A stretch of 22,668 nucleotides of DNA from a bacterium. Lineage in GTDB: Bacteria; Bacillota; Clostridia; Lachnospirales; Lachnospiraceae. Location: contig SFRL01000056.1 of assembly GCA_004562765.1 (NCBI GenBank), positions 1-22,668 on the forward strand, given 5' to 3'. Each line of letters opens with the position of its first letter. Position 1 is the stretch's first letter. A program made the position numbers and the translations under genes. The notes under the pieces are model-generated. The model did not search any database. It was not told the origin of the DNA and worked only from the letters and a program-made list of their open reading frames with translations. This document shows positions 16,509-22,668 of this stretch, piece after piece.

Positions 16509-17198
16509 TTATCCACGATAATAATAGCCCACACCCCACTTTGTGTGAACATATTTCGGCTCACTCGGATTCGCCTCAATCTTCTCACGCAGACGGCGCA
16601 CATGCACATCCACCGTGCGCACGTCGCCCGGGTAATCAACACCCCAGACGAGCTCCAGCAGCTTTTCACGGCTGAACACCTTATTCGGGTTGGTGACAAA
16701 CAGCTCCAAAAGTTCAAACTCTCTTGCGGTCAGATTGACTTCCCTGCCGAGGATGAACAGCCTGCGGCTCTCCAGATCAAGCTTGAGATCGCCGCTATCT
16801 ATGACCTTTGCCTTTGCTGGCGCAGGATCCTTGGTTCCGGTTCTGCGCATGATCGCCTTGATACGCGCCTTGACCTCCAGGATGTTGAAGGGTTTGGTAA
16901 TATAATCGTCTGCACCATATTCAAGGCCCAGGATCTTATCCATATCATCACCCTTCGCCGTCAGCATGACGATCGGCACATTCGAGAACTCCCGAATACG
17001 CTGACATACCTCAAAACCGTCCATTTTAGGCAGCATCAGATCCAGAAGGATCATGTCATACGCATTTTCCGTCGCAAGCCTCAATGCCTCTTCCCCGTCA
17101 TAAGCACACTCTACTTCCATGCCGTCCTGTTCCAGAGAAAACCGGATTCCCTTTACGATCAGCTTCTCATCGTCTACCACAAGCACTTTTTTCGCCAT
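16509..17198 (-). CDS. OmpR/PhoB-family response regulator
   Basis: The 229-residue regulator has an N-terminal receiver with acidic pocket VVDDE, phosphoacceptor Asp53 in LLDLMLPKMDG and conserved Lys102 in ITKPF, then an OmpR-type winged helix (TAREFELLELF, REKLLELVWG, VDVHVRRLREKIE, KWGVGYYY). It binds DNA and is presumably phosphorylated by the kinase encoded next. The ATG at 17198 is preferred over a GTG six bases upstream because GAGGTG sits at proper spacing only for the ATG. It lies 53 bases after comEA; no convincing separate promoter was seen, so read-through from the comEA promoter is likely. Confidence 0.93.
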   Translation of the reverse strand: MAKKVLVVDDEKLIVKGIRFSLEQDGMEVECAYDGEEALRLATENAYDMILLDLMLPKMDGFEVCQRIREFSNVPIVMLTAKGDDMDKILGLEYGADDYITKPFNILEVKARIKAIMRRTGTKDPAPAKAKVIDSGDLKLDLESRRLFILGREVNLTAREFELLELFVTNPNKVFSREKLLELVWGVDYPGDVRTVDVHVRRLREKIEANPSEPKYVHTKWGVGYYYRG

Positions 17199-17251
17199 AA
17201 TCACACCTCATGTTGTACTGTTTTGCACCGTTATCATACGAAACAGCTTTC

Positions 17252-17874
17252 TTAATCTACTTTCATACAGCCTTCCAGCTTTGCATAAATTCCGTCCCCG
17301 ATTCCATCCACATTCTTGATGTCCGTGGTTGCTTTGAACGCACCGTTTTTCTCGCGATAGGCGATAATACTGCGCGCCTTTGAATCCCCGATGCCGGGCA
17401 GCGTCTTTAATTCTTCCAAACCCGCTGTGTTAATATTCACAAGACCGTCCAGACGCGCCTCCTCGGCCGCTGTCCGAACCTGCTGTTCCTCCTTTGTCGG
17501 GATCTCGATCATCTGTCCGTCCGTCAAAAGCTCCGCCTGGTTGACCGCTGTCTGCGCCGCCTCATCCGTCATTCCTCCGGCAAGGGCGATCGCCTCACGC
17601 ACACAAAAACAGCGAGCATTTCTGTCTCCCGCAAAGAGGACCTGCTGCTCTTCGCATCTGTATCCGGAGGTTCAGCGCCTTCATCCCGGGCGGCTTCTTC
17701 CGTCTGCAGCGTTCCGCTTTCCAGCACACCATTCTCTTCCGGAAGTACCGTCACTGCCGGAGACACCTGCCCCTGATATGCGCACCCATATAAAAGTAAC
17801 AGCATAAGACAGCTTATCGCTGCCCTTGCTGTCCTCTTTTGTTTTTTGTGAATCTGTTGTGTCTGTTGTTTCAT
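17252..17874 (-). pseudogene. comEA: Frameshifted comEA (DNA-uptake helix-hairpin-helix protein)
   Basis: ComEA is the membrane-anchored DNA receptor of the competence machinery. The 5' frame starts at ATG 17874 (AAGGAG upstream) with a hydrophobic signal or anchor (LMLLLLYGC) and a low-complexity linker, and reaches AVFVC at about 17600. There the homology moves into another frame: REAIALAGGM, VNQAELLTDGQMIEIPTKEE (end of an SLBB domain) and a complete C-terminal helix-hairpin-helix pair (LVNINTAGLEELKTLPGIGDSKA, VDGIGDGIY). The usual stretch of about 20 residues between VxVC and the REAI-type helix (GAVxxPGVY type) is missing, so the lesion looks like a small out-of-frame deletion near 17595-17605 rather than a single-base error. 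Product and DNA-uptake function are probably lost unless the short downstream frame is translated from GTG 17602. Confidence 0.8.
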
Positions 17875-17888
17875 TCACATCGCTCCTT

Positions 17889-17906
17889 CCTGCAACCGAC
17901 TGCAGG
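17889..17906 (-). other. Small hairpin abutting the comEA ribosome binding site
   Basis: CCTGCA and TGCAGG form a perfect 6-bp stem with a 6-base loop in the comEA leader. In the transcript the stem ends immediately before AAGGAG. It could influence translation, but a stem this short may be chance. Confidence 0.3.
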
Positions 17907-17931
17907 TAAGAGCACTCAAAGCGATATACTT

Positions 17932-17960
17932 ATTTTAGCTGAGAATCGTAGAATTTACAA
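17932..17960 (-). promoter_or_regulatory. Probable sigma-A promoter of the comEA / two-component / comEC operon
   Basis: TTGTAA (17955-17960) and TAAAAT (17932-17937) are 17 bases apart on the minus strand, in the non-coding gap between argD and comEA. The -35 hexamer is the same as at 11648-11653. Confidence 0.5.
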
Positions 17961-17979
17961 CCCTTTGTTTGTGGCATTT

Positions 17980-19182
17980 TTATGACAATTCATCAAGACA
18001 TGCCGACAATTTTTCAATCATCTCGTCCACATGACTTTTTTCAATAACAAGCGGCGGTACAAAGCGTAGCACATCGCTGCCTGCCGTGATGAGGATCAGT
18101 CCATGCTCCAGTGCCTTTGCGGACACTTCACCGACTTTTTTCGTACATACGACGCCCTGGATCAGGCCGACACCCCTGTGCGCTGTCAGACAGTCATATT
18201 TGCTGACCAGTTCCTCCAGCTTCTCGGACAGATATGCTCCCACTTCCTGCACATGATCCGTGATCCGGTCGCGCTCCATCATCTCAAGTACCTTTGTCAC
18301 TGCAGCGCCTACAAAGGGATTTCCACCGTAGGTCGTGCCGTGATCGCCGGGTGCCAGTGATCTTTCCGCTACCTTTTCCGTCATGAGAAATGCTCCCACC
18401 GGGACACCACAGCCCAGTGCCTTTGCACTGGTCATAATATCCGGCTTTATACCATAACCCTGCCATGCAAACATGTGACCGCTGCGTCCCATGCCGCACT
18501 GGATCTCATCAAGGATCAGCAGGATGTCTTTTTCATCACACAGTGCGCGCACACCCTCTAAAAATTCCTTAGAAGCGGGATAAATGCCACCCTCGCCCTG
18601 AATCGTCTCCATAATGATCGCACATGTCTTATCGGTAACCTGGGCCTTTACACTCTCAAGATCGTTAAAGTCCGCATATGCCACACCCGGCATCAACGGC
18701 TCAAAGGGCTCTCTGTAATGGGCATTTCCCGTCACGGACAGTGCGCCGATCGTTCTGCCGTGGAAGGAATGGTTCATTGCGATGATCTCATGTCCGCCAT
18801 GTCCGTCTTTTGTGTACGCATATTTTTTAGCCGCCTTGAGCGCACCCTCGATCGCTTCCGCACCGCTGTTCGTAAAGAACACACGATCCATGCCGCTGGC
18901 TTTTTTTAATGCCTCGGCTGCAGTCGCAGTCGGCACATTATAGTAGAGATTCGACGTGTGCAGCAGCTTGTCGATCTGTGCTTTTAATGCGTCATTGTAC
19001 TCCTGATTGTTGTAGCCGAATGCCATGACAGCGATTCCTGCCGCAAAATCCAGATATTTTTTTTCGTCTGTATCATAGAGATACACGCCATCGCCTTTAT
19101 CCAGAACAAGCGAAAAACGATTATAAACATGCAACAGTGCATCCTCTGCCAATTGAATCTGTTCTTCTTTATTTGTCTTCAT
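17980..19182 (-). CDS. argD: Acetylornithine aminotransferase
   Basis: This 400-residue cytoplasmic class-III PLP aminotransferase converts N-acetylglutamate semialdehyde and glutamate to N-acetylornithine and 2-oxoglutarate. Diagnostic motifs are FTNSGAEAIEGALK (phosphate-binding region), NHSFHGRTIGAL, ILDEIQCGMGRSG with the PLP Asp225, and SAKALGCGVPVG with the Schiff-base Lys254. Length is normal. The ATG at 19182 overlaps the end of argB by 14 bases, and the AGGAG upstream is rather far (about 13 bases), which suggests coupling to argB. It is the last gene of the arginine cluster; no terminator was found before the comEA promoter. Confidence 0.95.
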   Translation of the reverse strand: MKTNKEEQIQLAEDALLHVYNRFSLVLDKGDGVYLYDTDEKKYLDFAAGIAVMAFGYNNQEYNDALKAQIDKLLHTSNLYYNVPTATAAEALKKASGMDRVFFTNSGAEAIEGALKAAKKYAYTKDGHGGHEIIAMNHSFHGRTIGALSVTGNAHYREPFEPLMPGVAYADFNDLESVKAQVTDKTCAIIMETIQGEGGIYPASKEFLEGVRALCDEKDILLILDEIQCGMGRSGHMFAWQGYGIKPDIMTSAKALGCGVPVGAFLMTEKVAERSLAPGDHGTTYGGNPFVGAAVTKVLEMMERDRITDHVQEVGAYLSEKLEELVSKYDCLTAHRGVGLIQGVVCTKKVGEVSAKALEHGLILITAGSDVLRFVPPLVIEKSHVDEMIEKLSACLDELS

Positions 19183-20068
19183 TGTAAAATTTCTGCTCCT
19201 TATCTCCTAAAAATGCGGTTCCGACACCCTTGTTGGTAAAGATCTCCAAAAGCAGGCAGTGTGCGATCCGTCCATCCAGAATATGTACACGGGAAACGCC
19301 CTGCTCCATCGCGTCAATACAATTGTTGAGCTTCGGCAGCATGCCGCCGCCGATAAATCCGTCCTCAATGAGCTTTCGCGCTTCAGACAGACGCAGTTCG
19401 GAAATGAGTGTGCTCTTGTCATTCGGATCCTTATAGACACCCTCGATATCGGTCAGGAAAGCAAGTTTTTCTGCGCTTACCGCCTTCGCGATCGCGCAAG
19501 CCGCGTCATCTGCGTTGATGTTATAGGACTGATAGTTTTCATCCATGCCGATAGGACCTACGATCGGCAGAAAATCTTTCTCCAACAGATCATAGAGAAT
19601 CTTCGGGTTGACCTCGGTGATCTCACCGACATAACCGATATCTTCACCGTTTGAATACTTCTTTTCCACCTTCAGCAGTCCGCCGTCCTTACCGGTGATA
19701 CCGACACCCATCACACCAAGCTGCTGTACCATCTGCACGAGAGATTTGTTGACCTTGTTCAGCACCATCTCGGCGATCTCCATCGTGGGCTCATCCGTGA
19801 CACGCAGACCGTTGATGAAATGCGGCTCCATGCCGACTTTTTCCACCCACTTGCTGATCTCCTTGCCGCCGCCGTGCACGATGATCGGCTTGAAACCAAC
19901 GAGTTTCAACAGTACCACATCCTGAATGACGCTCTTTTTCAATTCTTCATCCACCATCGCACTGCCGCCGTATTTAACTACGATGATCTTGCGGTTAAAG
20001 CGCTGGATATAAGGGAGCGCCTCCACCAGCACCTGTGCTTTCTGTAAAATATCATCCATGTTTTCCAT
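19169..20068 (-). CDS. argB: Acetylglutamate kinase
   Basis: This 299-residue kinase phosphorylates N-acetylglutamate. It shows VKYGGSAM (Lys32), the glycine-rich IVHGGGKEI, the substrate segment FINGLRVTDEPTM, NADDAACAIA, and GGGMLPKLNNCIDA. The N-terminal helix before the kinase core (ALPYIQRFNRK) is the feature of arginine-inhibited, hexameric enzymes, so feedback control by arginine is inferred. The ATG at 20068 is chosen because AGGAG lies 8 bases upstream; the frame extends 8 codons further to a TTG with no good site. It follows argJ by 25 bases. Confidence 0.95.
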   Translation of the reverse strand: MENMDDILQKAQVLVEALPYIQRFNRKIIVVKYGGSAMVDEELKKSVIQDVVLLKLVGFKPIIVHGGGKEISKWVEKVGMEPHFINGLRVTDEPTMEIAEMVLNKVNKSLVQMVQQLGVMGVGITGKDGGLLKVEKKYSNGEDIGYVGEITEVNPKILYDLLEKDFLPIVGPIGMDENYQSYNINADDAACAIAKAVSAEKLAFLTDIEGVYKDPNDKSTLISELRLSEARKLIEDGFIGGGMLPKLNNCIDAMEQGVSRVHILDGRIAHCLLLEIFTNKGVGTAFLGDKEQKFYNEDK

Positions 20069-20093
20069 TTTTCTGTCTCCTATCTTTAACAAT

Positions 20094-21317
20094 CTATGAG
20101 CGATAGTCCGCGTTGATCTTCACGTAGTCATATGTCAGGTCACAGCCCCACGCCGTCGCAGTCTCCGTACCCATATTCATCTTTGAGATGATCTGCACGT
20201 GATCGTTTGCCAGCAGCTTTGCAGCCTCTTCCTCGCTGTAGTCCACGCCTGCGCCGTCCTTAAAGATCAGCATCGTCGTATCGCCGCTCTTGAAATACAT
20301 TTCCACCTTCATGGGATCAAACTGCACACCGGAATAACCCAGAGCACACAGCTCTCTTCCCCAGTTTGCATCACACCCGTACATGGCTGCCTTTGTCAAA
20401 CTGGAGCACACAACTGATTTTGCAAGGATTCTTGCGTTTTCTTTGGTGTCTGCACCTTCCACGATGGACTCAACCAGCTTGGTCGCACCCTCACCATCTG
20501 CCGCCATCTCCTTTGCCAGAAACGTACAGATGGCATTCAGTGCCTCATAAAACTGATCATAATCGCTGCCCTCTGCCGCGATCTCGGCGTTTCCTGCCAT
20601 TCCGTTGGCGAGAACCAACAGCGTATCATTCGTACTGGTATCACCGTCTACAGAGATCATGTTGAACGTATCCACAACGATCTCGCTCAGTGCCTTCTGC
20701 AGCATCTCATGAGAGATCGCCGCATCTGTCGTCACGTAAGCCAGCATCGTGCACATATTCGGATGGATCATTCCGGAGCCCTTCGCCATGCCGCCGATCG
20801 TAACCGTTTTTCCACCGATGGTCAACTCATACGCGATCTCCTTTTTGTGCGTATCCGTCGTCATGATCGCCTGCGCTGCCGCAGTTCCGGCTTCAATACT
20901 GTCATCCAGCAGCGTTGTCAGCTTCTTTGCGCCCGCCTGCATCTTATCTACGGGAAGCTGCATGCCGATCACACCGGTCGAACCGAGCAAAACGGCATCT
21001 GCGGAAATGCCCAGCGCCTCTGCTGCCGCATCCGCGGTCTTCTGACAGTAGAGATCTCCCTCCTCTCCCGTACACGCATTGGCGATACCTGAGTTCACAA
21101 CGACTGCCTGCGCGGTTCCGATATTTTTTACGATATTTCTGTCCCAGACGACCGGTGCTGCCTTGAAAACATTTGTTGTAAAAGTACCTGCCACAGTAGC
21201 CGGAGCTTCACTGTACACCATTGCCATATCCGTTCTACCCTGATACTTGATCCCTGCCGCCGTAGCTGCTGCCTTGTATCCCTTTGCCGCGGTCACACCG
21301 CCTGTGATCTGTTTCAT
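20094..21317 (-). CDS. argJ: Glutamate N-acetyltransferase / ornithine acetyltransferase
   Basis: ArgJ moves the acetyl group from N-acetylornithine to glutamate, closing the acetyl cycle; some forms also use acetyl-CoA. The 407-residue precursor is expected to self-cleave before Thr190 (HPNMCTMLAY), giving alpha and beta chains. The oxyanion residues STGVIG (Thr114, Gly115) and the lysine of AKGSGMIHP (Lys179) are present. The residue before the cleavage site is Cys where Ala is commonest. The start at ATG 21317 has an excellent AAAGGAGG; the frame is open 12 codons further upstream without such a site. Bifunctional versus monofunctional activity cannot be read from the sequence, and the GNAT gene just upstream bears on that question. 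Confidence 0.95.
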   Translation of the reverse strand: MKQITGGVTAAKGYKAAATAAGIKYQGRTDMAMVYSEAPATVAGTFTTNVFKAAPVVWDRNIVKNIGTAQAVVVNSGIANACTGEEGDLYCQKTADAAAEALGISADAVLLGSTGVIGMQLPVDKMQAGAKKLTTLLDDSIEAGTAAAQAIMTTDTHKKEIAYELTIGGKTVTIGGMAKGSGMIHPNMCTMLAYVTTDAAISHEMLQKALSEIVVDTFNMISVDGDTSTNDTLLVLANGMAGNAEIAAEGSDYDQFYEALNAICTFLAKEMAADGEGATKLVESIVEGADTKENARILAKSVVCSSLTKAAMYGCDANWGRELCALGYSGVQFDPMKVEMYFKSGDTTMLIFKDGAGVDYSEEEAAKLLANDHVQIISKMNMGTETATAWGCDLTYDYVKINADYRS

Positions 21318-21379
21318 ATACTCGCCCTCCTTTACAACCGTTCCATGCCTCACGGTTGCTTTTCTTCGATCATATTTAT

Positions 21380-21892
21380 CTACTGGTTAAACTTTGTAAT
21401 GTTCGCTTCATTCAATGTGAAATCATAATAGTTCAGATCCTCGCGAAAGGTCCAGCCGACGCTCTTCCAGAAACGATTTCCCACCTCGTTGCTCTTGAAG
21501 GCGATCAGGCTGACCTTGTTGATCTTTTCCTCTTGAAGCGCACGCATGCACGCGACAGCCATCGCCTTTCCGATCCCATGCTTGCGGTAGTCTGCATGGA
21601 CACATACGTGGTAAAAACAGCCGCGTCTGCCGTCGTGTCCACACAGGATCGCTCCGATCACCTTTTCACCATCCAGTGCAACCATACTCGTCGTCGGATT
21701 GCGCCGGATAAAACGACCTACGCCTTCTGCGGAATCATCGATACTGCGGATGCCAAAACCCTTGATGGTCATCCACAGCTCATATACCTTATCATAATCA
21801 GCTTCCGTCATCGGGCGGATCCGGATACCAAGATCTTCCCCGCACGATTCCGGCACCGAAAGCTTTGACCTGCTCATTTCTTTATTTTCCAT
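21380..21892 (-). CDS. GNAT-family N-acetyltransferase inside the arginine operon
   Basis: The 170-residue protein has a complete GNAT fold: beta-1/alpha-1 IRIRPMTEADYDKVYELW, a central strand MVALDGEKVIGAILCGHDG, the acetyl-CoA motif A VCVHADYRKHGIGKAM and the C-terminal strand SLIAFKSNEVGNRFWKSVGW. It begins 13 bases after the argC stop (AGAGGTT before ATG 21892) and precedes argJ by 62 bases, so it is almost certainly co-transcribed. Position suggests either a glutamate N-acetyltransferase that primes the cycle (an ArgA-like role) or a YpeA-type acetyltransferase of unrelated substrate. Sequence alone does not decide. Confidence 0.88.
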   Translation of the reverse strand: MENKEMSRSKLSVPESCGEDLGIRIRPMTEADYDKVYELWMTIKGFGIRSIDDSAEGVGRFIRRNPTTSMVALDGEKVIGAILCGHDGRRGCFYHVCVHADYRKHGIGKAMAVACMRALQEEKINKVSLIAFKSNEVGNRFWKSVGWTFREDLNYYDFTLNEANITKFNQ

Positions 21893-21905
21893 TTATCATC
21901 AACCT

Positions 21906-22668
21906 CTACGGGAAGCACGGAACAAGCTCCAATCCTTCCTTCTCGTCCAGTCCAAACATCAGGTTCATGTTCTGCACCGCCTGTCCTGCAGCGCCCTTTA
22001 CCAGATTATCCAATGCACCCATCATGATGATGCGTCCGGTACGCTCGTCAATGACAAAATTGACATCCACAAAGTTGCTGCCCTCTACCCATTTTGTCTC
22101 CGGACATTCACCCTTCGGCAAAACACGTACGAAATACTCATCCGCATAATATTTCTCATAGGCAGCGCGAACCTCCGCCTCGGTCGGATATGTCCCATCC
22201 GCTTTCTTCACCAGTGAAGCGTACTCCGTAGCTAAAATACCACGGTTCATCGGCACCAGATGCGGCGTAAAATTGATCACCACTTCTTTTCCGGCCGCAT
22301 AGCCAAGCTGCTCCTCGATCTCCGGTGTATGGCGATGCGTCGTCACACCGTATGCCTTCATATTTTCATTGACCTCGCAGAACAGGTTCGGCAGTTTTGC
22401 ACCGCGTCCTGCGCCGGAGGTTCCGCTCTTTGCATCCACGATCAGCGTATTCGGATCGATCAGCCCCTCCTTTACCAACGGATATGCGGTCAGAATAGAG
22501 CATGTCGTGTAGCATCCGGGATTTGCGATCAATCTCGTATTTTCGTTTATCAGACCACGGTTGATCTCACACAGACCATACACAGCCTGCTCGATCAGCT
22601 GCGGAGACTGATGCGTGATCTTATACCATTTCTCATAAGTTGCCACATCCTTGATACGGTAATCCGCA
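21906..22668 (-). CDS. argC: N-acetyl-gamma-glutamyl-phosphate reductase, 5' part outside the window
   Basis: ArgC reduces N-acetylglutamyl phosphate with NADPH. The visible 254 residues or so run from ADYRIKDVATYEKWY to the C-terminus; the N-terminal NADPH-binding region lies beyond 22668. The catalytic Cys is in NPGCYTT and the conserved His in HRHTPEIEEQLG; the family segments GTSGAGR and NFTPHLVPMNRGI are present. The GTG at 22646 is an internal valine codon, not the start, because family-like sequence continues upstream of it. It is the first visible gene of the argC-GNAT-argJ-argB-argD cluster. Confidence 0.95.
   Translation of the reverse strand, partial: ADYRIKDVATYEKWYKITHQSPQLIEQAVYGLCEINRGLINENTRLIANPGCYTTCSILTAYPLVKEGLIDPNTLIVDAKSGTSGAGRGAKLPNLFCEVNENMKAYGVTTHRHTPEIEEQLGYAAGKEVVINFTPHLVPMNRGILATEYASLVKKADGTYPTEAEVRAAYEKYYADEYFVRVLPKGECPETKWVEGSNFVDVNFVIDERTGRIIMMGALDNLVKGAAGQAVQNMNLMFGLDEKEGLELVPCFP

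Noticed and set aside
17218..17246. Inverted CTGTTT/AAACAG pair upstream of the response regulator as an operator
   Set aside because: The arms are only 6 bases with an 18-base gap, which chance easily gives. A TATGAT nearby has no acceptable -35.

Overview
The window looks like chromosomal DNA of a Lachnospiraceae-type gut Clostridium (Firmicutes). The protein families, strong AGGAGG-type ribosome binding sites, moderate GC content, argC-J-B-D gene order and abundance of large hybrid histidine kinases all fit. Genus cannot be fixed from the sequence alone. Except for one insertion sequence at the left edge, every gene lies on the minus strand, so transcription runs from high to low coordinates.

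Region 1 (3-1290): an IS3-family, IS150-like element with imperfect terminal inverted repeats, orfA, orfB and an A7 slippery site for -1 frameshifting. It has cut off the 3' part of a minus-strand sensory gene; the rest of that gene is not in the window.

Region 2 (1254-11653): one probable signalling operon behind a recognisable promoter. In transcription order it contains a BvgS-like hybrid kinase with two periplasmic-binding-protein-like sensor domains; the remnant of a second hybrid kinase that has lost most of its sensor and its whole catalytic core; a lipoprotein that fuses a solute-binding domain to a 5'-nucleotidase C-terminal-like domain, with no transporter permeases beside it; a third hybrid kinase (Cache-like sensor, PAS, HisKA, HATPase, two receivers); and a PocR-domain protein with a tandem PAS-like repeat of about 143 residues, broken by the IS. 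This is the most unusual part of the window. It reads as a membrane sensory cluster, possibly detecting a nucleoside-like or other small organic ligand, that is being eroded by deletion and transposition.

Region 3 (11690-17960): comEA (frameshifted), an OmpR-type response regulator, its histidine kinase, a two-copy GerMN-domain lipoprotein and comEC, closely spaced and behind a second promoter. The regulator-kinase-GerMN lipoprotein trio resembles actinobacterial MtrA-MtrB-LpqB in layout. The two DNA-uptake genes bracket it; comEC is intact and comEA is broken.

Region 4 (17980-22668): arginine biosynthesis argC (5' end outside the window), a GNAT acetyltransferase, argJ, argB and argD, tightly packed and partly overlapping. 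They convert glutamate through the acetylated cycle to acetylornithine and ornithine.

No gap exceeds about 120 bases, and no tRNA, rRNA, CRISPR array or convincing intrinsic terminator was seen.
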